A stretch of DNA of 64,000 bases from Rhynochetos jubatus (GCA_027574665.1 CM050655.1:2232001-2296000); one strand, 5' to 3'; positions 1 to 14,000 are shown, counted from the first letter of the stretch. Program-made: numbers and translations. The notes: generated by a model not told the origin, from the letters alone.

Positions 1-215
1 GTTCTCGACCAGGGATAGCGCTGGAGTTTTCAGATGAACTCCACGTGACTTTTCTGTACGGGGATTTCTGGAAGGCGGCGATTTGATGCAAGGTCTGCGC
101 TGATGGATTCTGACAGGCTCAAGTGTTTAGCATGCAAAGGGGGAGACCCCCCCTCCCTGGCTTCCCCGGGGTCCGGCATCAGTACGCGATGCTTTGACAG
201 TGGTTTCAAGCTCAA
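1..215. other. CpG-rich patch at the left window edge, origin unknown
   Basis: About 11 CpG dinucleotides fall in the first 190 bases, including CACGTG at 43-48 and a CCCCGGGG palindrome near 164. This is far denser than in the A+T-rich intron that follows. A 61-codon frame crosses it on the minus strand, and a plus-strand frame continues from it to 376; neither resembles a family I know. It could be the end of a young inserted element or retrocopy lying mostly outside the window, or a small intragenic CpG island. Confidence 0.4.
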
Positions 216-3000
216 TTAACTCTTTTATGAAAAATTCAGAGGATGCAGTTAGTGCCTCTTTGGAGTATATTTCATCCTCTGAGAATTTGCTTTGGTTGTT
301 TAAGTTTCCTTTGAAGGGCCCAAGTGGTAATGGGCCTGGTGGTAGTGGGAGGTTTTCTTGCTTGCTTTTATTTTAAGGAGTGTACATCATTAATGTAAGA
401 ATTTATTTAAACAGAGACAATACAGGAATTCAAACTCCCATGTACATGTATGAACGATCAGTGTGTAAGGAATAGGATTAAGGAGTGAAATTAGTCAGGA
501 TATTGATGAAAGCTTATACACTCCTGAATGGTGTTATGTTAGGTAACATTTTTCATGTTAATTATACGCAGCGTTTGAAAGTTTTCACTTTCTTCGGCTG
601 AATTATGTCATCTGGGTAGAGTTGGCTCCCAGTCTGCATACTCAATTGAAAAGAAAGTTCATCTTGTCCAGGGAATGCTTGCTTAGCACTCTATACTCAT
701 GACTTAGTGTTATTACCACCACTATTTTCTGCAATAAAGACATAACTATATAGTTCAGCTAATTTGTAATATAAGAAATTACCATTAATGATATTCAGAA
801 TACCTTAGAACAGTTTAAAAAAATTTTAGCTGAAGAAGAGATACATATCCAGCTCGCTTATGTCCCCTGATGAGTAAGGGAAAATAACACCCAAGACAGT
901 AGAGAACACAATGCAGATATGAAACCTGTGACAGCATCTGAGGTCCCTCTGATTAGACTGTAAATTGAAGGTTCACCCAATTCACTGCAAATTACTGTGA
1001 TTATTGTGTTTCTATCCAAGGAGGGAATGATTTGCTAGATGGGAATCCAGGGAAATCTTCTCACTCTCCTTTACTTTCCTCATTCCCTTTCAGTCCAGAA
1101 GCTGGTTTGTTTCATCACATGCATTATACAAATATATTAATCCATCTAACACTGATACACACTTTTAAATTAGATATTCTTTGTGTTGATGTACAAACTA
1201 AAACCTGCTCTGTTGATACATCCTGGGCATATTGGTCAGGTTCTTTCTTTTAAACTCAGACTAAATTTTTCATCTCAAGGTTGCAACCTGGGGTGCTCAA
1301 ACTTAGTTGTCTAATGAACTCGTTGTGATTAAAGAGAAGTTCAGCTTTATGATTTAGCAGTGAATTGTTTTTCCCTTCTGGCATTCATGACATTTCACCC
1401 AAAGCTGGCAGAAACATGGCACAGATAGGTAGTTTAATAATAATTCTGCCTCTTAAGGCCCTTGTCTGATTGGGAAGGTTGTACTGGATTTCAGCATCCT
1501 AAGACTTAAGCTTGTACTGAATCTGTGGTCCTAAATTTTGTCTGGAAGTGAGTTCAAAACTCAGCCTAATCTGGGATTGCACAATGCTTCTGAAGCTCAT
1601 ATTTAGGTATGCTTTTTGGTTTTAATTAACATGATGCAGGCACCGAACTATTTCTTTCACACAGTCATCTAGTTTGTTTTAAATTATTTTTCTACCACCA
1701 TTAAGGAAAGGTGCTGGTTTTATGTTGAAGCGCCAGCAGTAGATGATACCTTGTGCAGTTTTACCAGGTCATTGAAACTGTGTAACCCCATGGAGAGCCA
1801 AAGTTACTCTGTGTAGTCAACAGCAGAGTTTGTCCAAAACTGGAATATGATGGTTATTAAACTGGAACTACATTTTCATGCACAAACACCAGAAAAATTA
1901 AACCAATAGCACTTTTGCATTTTAAAATTTTGACACATTCTTTTGTTAATAGCTTGTTTCTTTCTGATTTAGTCCAGTTTATGAAACCGAGCAGCGTATT
2001 AAAGATTATTTAGTCTATTTTGTTCCATTCCTTAGATAACTCAATATCTTTTGCTAAAAATAGAGCCCAGAAACTTGAGAATTTTGGCTTTTCTGTTGTC
2101 TGGATGTGCTGTGGCTCCCAAGGAGACCAAATCCTAGGCGTGTATTCCATCACTATCCAAGATGTTGCCATGCCTATCTGATAATCATGTTTTTACAGTT
2201 GGATCCGAAAGTACTGCCAATTCAAGACAGTAATTTCTGCTGTATATGATTTTGAGACTTGCTGGTGCATTCACAGGGAAAAAGGGTACAGATTTAGTTT
2301 AGAAGCTATCAAAGCTCAGGAAAATGCTTCACCAGTTTGCAGGTGTAGGCTGTGATCTTTCTTTCAGCCAAAGGTGAAATGATGTGAAACTCTTGTAGGA
2401 GCTGAGAATAACTGGGATGGGGATAAATAAACAACCCTGAGATATAGGGGCAGGCTGGTCTTGGTTATTCAGGGTGCATAAAGTGGGCTGAGCTAACATA
2501 AAGTAGGGCACTGTTAAAGCTTTTTTAGCTGTGATATGTGTTGTCAGAGTAATTGGGGACATCTGTTTTTCTCACGCTCTGATTACGACCTTATATTCTA
2601 CCATTGGCAGCTTCTGTTTTTACAGATATGCAAGAATTTACAGGTTCCCTTAACAGATTTTCATTTTTAATAACTGTGTTTTAGCTTGTTGAGAAGATGG
2701 GATAGTTACTGTGTGATGATACCGGAAACCAAAGTTATTTCTGAGTCTTAACATAGAAGAAAGCCAATAGCAATATATTGTAATATATATAATAATGCTG
2801 CCATCAGACATTGTGTCTGTCTAAAACCGGAATTCCCAATAGCAGCAGGAAAAATATGCCTAAATCTTCTCCATTGTTCTTCTCCATTGACGCCATGATG
2901 ACCCAAAAAGGTGAACATGTTGCTGTGAAAGTTCACAGAAGGAGATACCTGTCTTCACTTCTTGCTTAGGTTCTGTCTCCCAAATCCTTCTGCTGCATAT
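216..3000. other. Intron sequence without recognisable features
   Basis: This is A+T-rich sequence with stops in all frames and no long reading frame, repeat family or RNA gene that I recognise. By position it belongs to the intron upstream of the PRKG1 exon. Confidence 0.6.
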
Positions 3001-3302
3001 CTAGGGGGACTTTTTACAAGGGCCTGTAGTGACAGGACAAGGGGCAATGTGTTTAAATTGAAAGCAGGGAGATTTAGATTGGATTTCAGGAAGAAATTCT
3101 TCCTGGAGAGGATGGTGAGGCACTGGAACAGGTGGTCCAGAGAAGCTGTGGATGTCCCATCCCTGGAAGTGTTCAAGGCCAGGCTGGATGAGGCTTGGAG
3201 CAACCTGGTCTAGTGGAGGGTGTCCCTGCCCATGGCAGGGCCTTTGGAACTAGTTGAGCTTTAAGGTCCCTTCCAGCTCAAAACATTCTATGATTCTGTG
3301 AT
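3001..3302 (+). mobile_element. CR1 LINE, 3' end fragment
   Basis: The fragment begins near GGGGGACTTTTTACAAGGGC, the typical late part of CR1 open reading frame 2. It runs through the 3' untranslated region to the tail CATTCTATGATTCTGTGAT. The peptide trace includes RFRLDFRKKFFLERMVRHWN and [20 protein letters not shown], the conserved carboxyl end of the CR1 polymerase protein. About 300 bp remain of a roughly 4.5-kb element, so it is 5'-truncated in the usual CR1 way. It is in the same orientation as PRKG1 and is not capable of movement. Confidence 0.93.
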
Positions 3303-6300
3303 AAAACCAGCTTTAAATGCAGATTAGTCTGTGGAAGATTCAATCATATGGAAGACAACCAACAAAGTGGAACAAAGTCTTGATGATCCATATCCTGTTT
3401 CTCTGTTAAAGTAAACATCCATTCACCAAAGTCAGACTTTGTGAAAATGTTGTCTTTGAGAAGTGGTAAGATTGTAATAAAATACACTGAAAAACTAAAT
3501 CTATGATTAAGTGATATTGTAGGTTTAGTATAAAATAATCAGCTGGTATTTACTTTTTGACACTCCATGTTTGCGTAGTGATTTACCCCATTGTAAAATA
3601 CAGGGCAGGCCCATCAGTTACTTGTCTGGCTACATGTTACTTTGTTCTTTTTTAGTTCCCCAGATTTAATAAAGTGAACATACTGATCATGTGGCTTATT
3701 TAAAATGGCATCTTATTTGTGAAATAGTATTTAGCTTTGCAACAGAAAATTTTAAATATATGTTTTGCAGTAGATACTTTTAAAAGTATGTCTATAGGAT
3801 GACAAATGCCTGTAAACAAATCTCAGCAGGAAAAAGAGTGTTTCACTCAACAGTCTTACATTGTCCAAGTCTCATTTGCTTCTCTGTTCTTTGAGAGAAG
3901 CTATCTTTAAACTAGTATTTTGGCTCTGTGCTACAAACGCTGGTCTTCTTGGTAAATGCAAAACCAAATCTCTGTCTTGTCATTTTTGAGCTATCACAGT
4001 TGATCAGTGTCACAACTTCTGAAGATTATTTGAGCACAAAAAAACCCAAAAATCACTATTATCATTAGTTTAGTATACCTACTGGGCATTTTTACAGTAT
4101 AGCCACCTGAGAAGGCCTGCTGGCAGTCCCCTGGGTAAGTGCATTAACAGAAAAAGGCACCAGTGAATGTTTGGCAGGTCCAGATGGAAGTGCCCCAATC
4201 CAAAGAGATTGACAGTCTCCTTTAGTATTTTGGGGAATGCTGTAATACTTTGCATTTTTTCGCCATTGGCACGTTGGATCATAATCTGTGTGATCACAGC
4301 ATTCAGCCAATCTGCTGCTCAAATGACATGAGAAATGGCAACTAAAACAATAGTGACAGATTTTGTGTTTAGCTGAGGTTCAGAACACCAGAAAACAACA
4401 GTGCAGTTATGTGGAACACTGTGAAGGATGCAGAGAGGTTTCCTGTCTTCGTCACCTCTGCACAGCACTCGTCTTTTATTGCCATGGTTAATCCAGACAA
4501 TTTGTACTTTTTAAAATCAAAATTGAGTGTTTTGAGCTGTGAGGAGCATGCTGAGTATTTTACAAAGATGTGTGACTGGGTGTTAAAAAGGAGAACGAAG
4601 GCAGAGAAATGGAAAACTGCAAAGGAAAAAATATCAATTCTGTTGTTTTCTGTATGCTGATAGCTTCTGAGCTGAGGCTTATGATTTAGGAATGAGGTCT
4701 TGAGTCTGTGATACACTGCGCTGTGAAAATGTCAGCTCAGTTGTCTCTCAAAAAAAGTAAAACTGAGTACTGAGAGAGAAACAGATTTATAAAGAAAAGA
4801 GAGATCTATCCCTGTGTAAACCTGTGGCTTGCATACATCTTGAATGCTGCGTATGCTTCTGTTTCCCTGTCTTGGAAAATCTCTAGTCAAGCTGGAGGAG
4901 GTTGGAAGAAGAGTGAAAAGGATAAAGAAGGTATTTAACAGCTTCAGTACAATAAAATATTAAATAAGCTTACCACTCTTGTATCTAGAGATTAGGGAAC
5001 AGAGCACTGATGAGTAAGATCTGTAAGATTGCAAGTAACGTGATCAGTCATCCACTTGTTCTTCCATCCAGCACAGGAATTTGGGAAGTGCAAATGAAGC
5101 TACTAGCAGGTGACAAGTTCAGAGAATCAGTAGCATGGGAGAAGATGGACCGTTGGTCTTGCCATGCGTGGCCCTGACTCCACTCGTGCGAGCAGTCTTC
5201 AACTGCCCAACTCCTCACCCGTAAGCTTGCTGCCTCCACAGTGATTTAGGGACCAAGGCTACAAACTGTAAAAAGCGTTAGAGATTTCCTGAGGAAATAG
5301 ATAATTTTCTCTTCAGGTGTTAGAAAATAACCTAAACTAAACCATCTATTGAAGCCTCCAAAGCTTTTGAGCCTCATTCTGTGTGGTTGTGGCCTGGGCT
5401 ACAGAAAAGGCATTGGACTGTCTGCACCAGTTAAATAGATGAAAAACAGATTTTCTTTCTTTTTAGGCCTAATTGCTGCTTTTGTTGCTTTGCCTGTACT
5501 GTGGCATTGAGGAATACTGTCCTATGAGTGCCTGAAGGCTATTGTAGTTGTCCTCCTACTTGCTCCATGCATACTGCTGTTATAACAGCTTGCCAAACAC
5601 GGGTCCTTGTATCTCCATCCCTGTATTGACGCCTTTTTGGAGGAATCGGCTGTGGTGTGGCAGCTGGCACGGGCCAGAGTACAGCTGATGGCTTATGGGT
5701 GTTGGTAGAGATGGGAATAGGGAAATTCTCATTAACTGGGATACTACCTAGCAGCTGGCAGATATGTGTGCATGTAAGTGGCAGAAATCATGCTTTAAAG
5801 CACCTGTGTGAAATTTCAGGGATTCTAAGAGTAATTTAAAGTGTGAATCTAATTGCTTAGGCTATGCTATCCTTCCTCAGCTTAGCCTTTTTGCTTGCCC
5901 TAGATTTCCTAGATCACACATGCAATGACCTGAAGATTGCCTTGCCCAGCCTAAACTGAGAGAGGCCAGGAGTCTGCTTTGGGATGGAGATTTGTAAGCT
6001 CTGTGGTGTTGTGTTTCTGTACCGACTGAAAAATAAATGTAGTTAGAAAGGGTGCAAAATGCCTTTCATGTCTCATGAACCAGGTGTAGCTGGAAAGAAA
6101 ATGAAGGAAATGGAGGAAAAGGATCATGAGGGAAGATACTGTAAACCTTGAAACATGTTGATTTGGATCAAAACTCTTTGTGTGTTGGCCTGCACCAAAA
6201 CTGGTGACACTTTTCCTCCCAAGAGATTCTATCCCTGTGTTCATGGTTGTAGCTGTAGGGGAACTGTGCTTCCATTTCTTCCTGTTGCATATTCTTTCTA

Positions 6301-9300
6301 GATCTTTGCATAGTGGAAAGGCTTGTTATTTTCATAAAAATGCGTTTTATAGACAAATACACTTAACTTCTTTACGTCTCATTCATTAATCTAATCTTGG
6401 GAGAGGATTAATTGAGATTAGAGAAGAACAACCCTATAAGAATGGATTTTGAATGTCCACATGATCCACAATCCCAGCGATTTTCTAAAAGGATTCCAGT
6501 AAAAGTCTTGTTAAATAAAGCTACTCACAGCTGTGGAATATGGAGCTGCAAGCAGGTCAATACTAAACTGATGCAGAAGTGGGTGTGATTGCCTGGGAGT
6601 GGCAGAACTGCTGGTGGTCACCCAGGTTTGAGTCTGTCAGCACTGCAAATGCAATGAACTATGGCATCACAGACATTTTAATGAGAGTCTTCAAGTTGCA
6701 ACACTTTGCTTGAGCTTTAGAAGACTTCCAAAACGCTTACGTGAAGAGTTGGGTCGTAGCAAAGGGAGCAGTTTCATGCTATATATAGTTTAGCAGAGGC
6801 TGCTGCTAAAAACCTCCTTCACCTCTCAGGTCATGTCCATGCACTTCTTTGCTGTACGTCTTTGCCTGTCTAAGAGCTTATTGCCTCTACTACCAAAGAG
6901 GTGGAAAGTATTGGAAGAACAATGTGATTCAGGAAGATAATTTTGCCTTGCTCTGCTCTCTGAAATAATTTTAGAATTTTCTAAACAGATTTCAGCCACG
7001 CCAAATACCTGACCTCATATTAAAACCTTGCTGCTGAGCTTGCTCTACCTGGACCCGGAGCAGTTCCAAAGAAAGAAGGATGTTAAAAGCTGTCTGCTAG
7101 ATGTAAGCATTTGTGAAGCAGTAGGGACAGCCACATTGCCAGCAGTCCTGGCATCTGGGAAGTTGAACACCCCAGTGCTTGTTTGGGATTAATCTTGGAT
7201 TTCTGTGCAATCATGTGTGAAAATGGGCTAAAACCAGTTCAAACAGGCAAATAAATAATGTCATTGATATTGATGCTGGGTGAAATAATGGGAACATTTC
7301 TCCAAGATCCAGCTGATGAACGATTGAAGGCTAGACACATTTGCAATGCCAATCAGTATGTAGTTATGTAAACCAGAATTGGCCAGACATGCCTGATTTC
7401 TTCCTCTGGGAGCATTTACATTTGTTGCAGATCCAGTGTGCTGAGAATGGTTTAGGTTGTTTGGTTTGCTGCTGCTCATCATTTTGATTTCCAGCACTTA
7501 TCTCAAGGCAGAACGTGCATGTGGAAACTAGTTGTTTCCTGATGGGAGAGCATAACCAAGCTGAGGATATTGGTGTGTGTCAGCTGCATGTATTTCTTAG
7601 TGATCTGAAAATAAATCTCAATCAATCCAGTGGTAAGATTTGCAGGTGACTGAAAGAGTATTGGGTTTTAGAGGATCCAGATAGGGATGAGGATACAGTA
7701 GTCATGTTGGTCTCTCATATCTGGTCAAATGGTCATGATACACATGATGTCTTAGTCCCTTATGTCCTTCTGCTATTTGAATTGCAATTCACTTTATAGG
7801 AAAATTGGATTTACGGTAATCTGGTAGCACAAACCGTTCAAATTAATGCACTAGAGTGAATGTTGGACATCTGAAGTGTGATGCTGATGGTCTCTCCTCT
7901 GCAAACCTAACTTCTGACAGGGGATTATTGGGAAGCATGAAAATTCACATATTTTAAAGTAAGACATTAGCGGCTTTTCTCAAAGAACTTTGGGTTAAGC
8001 CTATCCTGCAAGGGCAACATCTTCATGATAAAGAAAACCACCTACACTGTTCATTGCTTCTTTATTTCTTGTCCATGAGGTGTGCAGTGTTAATTTAATT
8101 GGACAGAATTACCTGTCCTCCATGGCATGGGGTTGTGTATGTTTTAAGTTTAGTGTAAGGAGGTCTGCATGAATGAAATGAAATTATTTTCCCCCAATGA
8201 CATTGCTTTTTCCAAGCTTGGATATTTTGTGCAATTGAAGCTCCAGTGGCAAAAAACTCCAGTGAATCGATCTGAGAGTTGTGGCTGATCCTGCAAAGAA
8301 AAAAGAGTGTTTCCAAAGATTGTTTTTGGGTTGCACCTACGAGGGGAGAGGGGAGAGGGGAAGGGCATCAGCATGCAGCAAGTGTCTGTAGAGCTTTGTA
8401 CCCTAAAATATAAAAAACCAGCCATTCCTGTGCATTTGCTTGCCATTTATTCTTGTGCTGCTCACAAGACTCAAGCTGGATCTGGTTTTATGGGTTCTTA
8501 TCTGATCCTTTATCTTGTTTATGTACTAAGATTTTTTCTTAGGTATTTAATTGTGTAAAACCCTTCAAAACTCTGCCATTTTCTAATCTCATGCTAGGGT
8601 GCGAGCTATTTGAATTGCTGTCACACTGTTATTTTCACTGATTTGCTTACATTTTATTTTTCCTGCATTTTTTACTGGAGGACTTTAGTTGTCTTAACAG
8701 TCATTTCACAAGAATGACATGGAAAAACCTCTTTGTAAGGATGGTAATTTATCCTTTCTTTGTGAAATAAGAACCAAGGGTCCTCCCCACGCTGATGTTC
8801 TCGGCACTGCTGTTGATGCACACTTCTCTGGCAGGCACGCTCATCAACAAGAGGCCTCTTTGGATTAATGAATGTGATGTTAATCAGTGCCACACCGCCC
8901 AAGTTGGCAGATGCCGGGGCCGTGAGGATACTTGGGGACAGGGAAGGACGTGAGCACAGCAGATACACAGTGCTGCTGCTGCTCCTGCCATTCATCAGCT
9001 TCTGGCTGTGGGCAGCTCGGTGGTATCTTGAGCCAGACAAGGTGAGCATAGCCATTCAGCATCTCACACTCCTGTTCTTTTCTTCTAATATTTGTTTTAC
9101 AAAGGATGTACAGATTTGGCTCCTGTAGCCTGTGGCAGTGAAGTCCTTGTCCTTTTCTATGTTTGGTGTAATACTTACTACTCATCATGTGAGCAGGTGC
9201 AGTGATAAATTACCTAATATTCACCATTATACACCATTTCTTATTTTACAGGCATCTGTTGCATCTATCCAACCCTATCACCTCTTTCCAGCCTTTTCTG

Positions 9301-10206
9301 AGCACATCAGAAGTAGGCTGGATCTCCCTTCCAGCCTCCTGGAGCAGGTCCCTCATACAGGAGCCAGAAGCCTAATCCTCCCCTCCTTCCCTTTTCTATG
9401 CTTCTTCATGCTATGCTTTAGTCTTGCAGCGTGGGGATCAGGGCTGTGTGTGGGATTGAACATAAGGATACACAGTGGGTTTTTGCAGTGTCACAGCAGG
9501 AATTTCTTCTTGGTTCTGTTTCTTTTCCTAGTAACTTTTTGGACACGGCTGAACACCAAGCTGGTAATTTAAGATCGCGTTGCATGGTGATTTCTGCACA
9601 GGAGTAACACTTGTCTGTTGGTAAGGTCAGCTTCCCCCTTGTGCATTATTTTGCATCCATCTGCGCTGAATTGAAGCCCAGTCTTATGTCTGGGTTACGC
9701 AGTACCCATCAGCAGCTCCTCTTCAGCTTTTACCTCCAACAAGTTTTACGTCATCATCGAACTTTATCCCCCTTATTTGCACTCTCGCCTTCCCCTTCTC
9801 TTTCAGAGCATGCTGGACAGCAGGAATCCCACTAGATCCCTGGATTCTTGTGTGCGTTGTGTCTTTTAACCCTGCTGCAGAAGCCGATATTCCCCTTTTT
9901 ACCCTTTGACAGATGAGTTTCTGAAAGAGCCTTTATTAACAGGCCATGTCAAAAACTTACTTGAAATACACATTACAGCAAGGTCAACCCTGCCCACATG
10001 CGGAAGTTTAACAAAGCAAGAGATTATCACCCCGCTTCTACGATCAGGGAAAGTTGTATTGACTCCTCACATGTATTCACAGTGACAGCCTGTTGTAATT
10101 TTTACTGATGGGTCTGATACTAGAAATCAGACTGAGTGCTGTGCAATTTTCTTACAGCCTCTGGGAGTCATTTAAAAAACTGCATTGCATTTACCCATTT
10201 ACCACC
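3303..10206. other. Intron sequence, largely featureless
   Basis: A long A+T-rich stretch. A short purine microsatellite of GAGGGGA-like units lies at 8340-8366. Open frames of 97-146 codons (for example 9132-9572) show no family resemblance and often have an antisense partner of similar length, so I do not call them genes. Confidence 0.6.
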
Positions 10207-11034
10207 TTTTTTTTTTTTTTTTTTTTGCCTTAATTGCAAAGGCTGATCCAAGCAGTGGGCTATGTGATAAAATGCTAACAGCCTGAAGAATGTGTGTTCA
10301 AATACGTTAAAGATGGCATGAGTTGATCTAGGCAATTCCTTACCCTGTCTCTTTGCTGTAAATCTCTTCTGCTGACTCTTCAGTTTTGTCTTGCATGTCT
10401 CCTGATCATAGTAGCTCCCACAGCTCCTCTTCACTGAGCAGCAAGTTTTTGTCCTGAACCAGTTTTTCTGCTTTGACTTCATCTGCTTTGACTTCATCTG
10501 CTTTGACTTCATCTGCTTTACATGGGTTTTTTTAAATCTTGGCATCTTAGGTCGTACAGGTTCTCCAGAAAGCTTTCTACTTCCGATGCCACTGGAAAAA
10601 GCTTTACTAGCAACCTTCTGCTAAATGCTCCTCAAAATCTCTTTTGGATACCACACCAGGGGTTTGCATTTCTCTTGCTAGAGTCTATGCTTTTCTCTAT
10701 GTTTTTCCTTATTCAGGTGCAATCACCATTTTTAAAGATTGTCTTTTAACTTCTCATACCTTTCTGCACTTCGCTGTTCAGCTAGTGCAGCTTTTTACTG
10801 CTTTATTTAAAGTCTTCTGGAGGATAGTTGGTATATATTTTTTCCAAAACCCTCATGGACACGAGACAATTTTTATGCCACCACTTAATTTTCTTTTCCC
10901 TTTTGACTGCTCCTTTTCATTTTGTTTTAACAAGTTTTGTCATTTCTGTTATTTTCTCTTTGGAGGCTAAACATGCGGTAGCAGTGGGTTTGATTTTTCA
11001 CTTTCATGGGGATACTAAATTGGGATTTGGGTGA
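10207..11034 (-). pseudogene. Possible old retrocopy of an unidentified mRNA, ending in a poly-A tract
   Basis: A run of 20 T at 10207-10226 is a poly-A tract on the minus strand. Upstream of it on that strand the sequence is A- and purine-rich and gives lysine- and glutamate-rich peptide traces such as VVSKRDFEEHLAEG, SEVESFLENLYDLR and DKNLLLSEEELWELL. These lie in different frames and are broken by stops. They look like remnants of a coiled-coil-type protein, but I cannot name a parent. No good poly-A signal precedes the tract and no target-site duplication is visible. Ordinary intron sequence with chance peptides is a serious alternative. Confidence 0.25.
10468..10519. repeat. Tandem repeat, 15-bp unit, about 3.5 copies
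   Basis: The unit CTGCTTTGACTTCAT repeats at 10468, 10483 and 10498, followed by a partial copy. The full copies are identical, so expansion is recent or the array is still unstable. On the minus strand a 15-bp unit would encode a five-residue repeat (KADEV in one frame, QMKSK in another). Confidence 0.9.
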
Positions 11035-14000
11035 CTGTTCAGCAAAATCTTTGAAAGCAGACCTTTTGCAGTGACCTGAGAATTGTTTTTCAACAAAGCC
11101 TACTTTAAGGAGAAGATTTCAATGTTATTGAGACAGTTTTGCAGTTTGCCAGATACTTCGTACTGTTACGAAGCCCTTCCCAGAGAGTTTCTGAGATGCT
11201 GAGAATTTCAGCTTAAACCAGGACATTGCAATTCATCTGTCTTAACGTACAGATTTTCAAGCATTTGTATAGGAAGTGTCTGCAGTAGGTCACACTTCTG
11301 CTACCTGGTTTCACCTTTTTTTTTTTTTTTTAAATGCAGCTTTCTGCTGTTTCCCACCTGGCCATTACTCCTACTGTCTTTTTTAGGCTATTGAGTTTTT
11401 AACCCCTCATGCCTAGGGAACATATAGTTCTGAAATGAATGGTTTTGCACTCCGGTAAGCTGTCCTTGTTCTTTGATGCAGAAAACTTTCCAATGAAATC
11501 TGAGTTTTGGGATCATCAGAAATGGAGGATCACGGTTTCTGGGAAAGAGATCTTATCTGCTGGTTAGAGTCCACAGTGAGAGATGGCTGCAGCAGGGGCA
11601 CAGATGCAGTCTGTCTTCTCAAGGGTTACAGCTTATAGCTTTTAATCAGTGTAATTGCAGAAATTTGGCAAGCAGCAGGACTTGGGGAGAAGAATATTTG
11701 GCTTTTTTCATGGCACAGGAATGACCGAGGGTGCTTTGGGTGTACGTTGCAGATACCTGCTTTGCTTCCTGTCAATCAAATAATGCCTTAAGGCATTTTT
11801 TTGAGAAGGATCATGGAAGAGAAAGTGGGGAGAAAAATAATTCAAGATCCACATGAAAAGCAACTACTCAAAACTCCCAGACCTCAGTAAACGAACTGTA
11901 GCTGCCTTAAACTCTTTTCTATTAAAGCACTGTTAAAATAAGCCTGTTCTGATTCCCCATTTGAATACGTGCTGAAAACCGTGTTGAATAAGCCTGCAAG
12001 CCCATCTCTGAAGAACACAAAAATATGCACTTTGCAAAGATTCAAAGTGATAAAAATAAACATTAAGGATTAAATTCTCCCTGGCCAAAATCACCAAGAC
12101 CACTAATGTACCTACCTTATTCTGTTGGCAAAAGCATGGTAAGGAATAACTATGGAAAAACCAGTTGGTGTTGGCAGTTATTGCTGCAGCTCTCGCTGTG
12201 TCTCATCTCAATCCGATTTCTTTCTTCATTTCAGAGCCTGTGAAAACAATTTCTTTCTCATTAAAGCCCTAATTCAGTCAATTCTCATCACTTCTGATAG
12301 TGGGATCTGGCCCATAGGCCAAATAAATTGAATGTGTGGAGTCACAGGGGGCTGTAAGCACATAAATAATGCTGCTGAAGTCTGGTTACTTGCTCTCCTA
12401 ATGTATATATGCACATACATGTTGCTTTGAGTCTTGTCCAGCACATTCTGCATCTTGCAGAATTGAAATCTTAGGGCATAAATAGGTTACAATTCCCTGA
12501 TTCAGAAGATAGATGTGCAGTGAAGGCATTTGAAACACGACTATTATGGGAGGTTAAACGTGTAACAGGTAGGCGTCATTTAATGTGAGTATAGAAAAAC
12601 ACACAGTAGCAAATTTCAGGGTACAGGCAGGAAGAAATTACTGTTTCAGTAAGGTTTGGCAGTTTGCTGAATCTGGTTATAGGATCATGTAAAGGAGGTG
12701 TGATGCCCTCTCTCTGTTTAATAAGAAGTTCAAGCTCCTGTTTATTAGGGGAGAAATAGATACCTGGAATTGCTCCAGCCTACTTGGCTGTATAGGCTGA
12801 ACTGCTCAAATTGTTGGAAATGAGCTGGAAAATACCTTCCCTATAGATAAAGAGAGTAGATTCTTCTTTAGCATCCACCTCCTCCCTGTTTCATTTCGAA
12901 ATCTGGGCAGATGCAGAAGCATCACTGCTGTTTGCTGAGGCTCACAGGCTTCTCTGCATCACGTCTGCCATGCTCTCTCCTAACTCTGCCTGTCCCCAGT
13001 TTACCTTAAGCTGTCCTAAAGGTTATCTAAATTTGCCTTCAGCTGTCCTAAGGTTTGTCTATGTCTGATTTTCGCTGTAATGGCCACCTTCTCCTTTTCA
13101 CTAACTCCTTTGCATCTTCTCCTTAAACCAAATCCAGCTTCGAGTCGCATTTCATACTTCTGTGCTTGTTAGTTCACTCTCTTATGTCTTTTTTTCCTAA
13201 CAGCTGAGCTCACTGCTGGCTCTTAAAACTAAAAAAAAAAAAACATAAAAGAAATCCTGAACAGCAGTGATGATATTTAGTTAGCTCCAAAGCAGATGAA
13301 CAAACTTTCCAGGGTAGGCAGTCTTCAGTGTGTTTTAACCTCAATTACTGCTTACCTTTGGGATGCAATGTCAAGTGTAATGTGAATTATGAAAAATTAC
13401 TGCTGGCTGGGGACAGGAGAAATTTTAAAATAATTAATAAATGTTATTATGGGAAGAAAAAAGCCTTTTTAATATTCAGTTCTTAAACATGATTTTTGAT
13501 CACTGAAGTGCTTCTGTACAGCTAAGATGCCTGCTACCACAGTTGGGTTTAAGTTAGCAGCATTTTTCATCAAAGTCGAAATGATCTGTAATGATGGAAT
13601 GATGCTTGTGCGTATCAGCAAGGGATTTTTATTTGATGTATGTATTAATCAACAGCCATTGTAGCTGTATGCCCCTTAATGACAATAAACTCATCAGGAA
13701 GTTTTTTCCCCAGGCTGTCCCTTGCAGCAAGTATTGAAAACCCACAAGTTTATCTAATGAAATATAGAGTGATATCTTCTTTTTGTACTATGTATTTAAC
13801 AGCTTGGAAAATAGCTTCTCATTAATCACTTCCAAAGAAAATGAACGTCTACCTCTACTCAGGCAAAATGTTCCTGCCACCTAGATTGGATGGTTAGAGG
13901 AACAAGATTTGGAGGCTCAGGACAACTGTTAATGACTTTCCTGTACACTCATGTGCTACTGCCTTTGAGTGAAGAATTGGGGTCCTCTCTTCCAGGCAGG

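Noticed and set aside
2962-3213. 83-codon plus-strand frame that could be read as a small gene
   Set aside because: It is the carboxyl end of the CR1 polymerase (RFRLDFRKKFF and [12 protein letters not shown]) in a truncated LINE.
9132-9572. 146-codon frame with hydrophobic carboxyl half
   Set aside because: The hydrophobic stretch comes from T-rich intron sequence. There is no homology, no promoter and no conserved motif.
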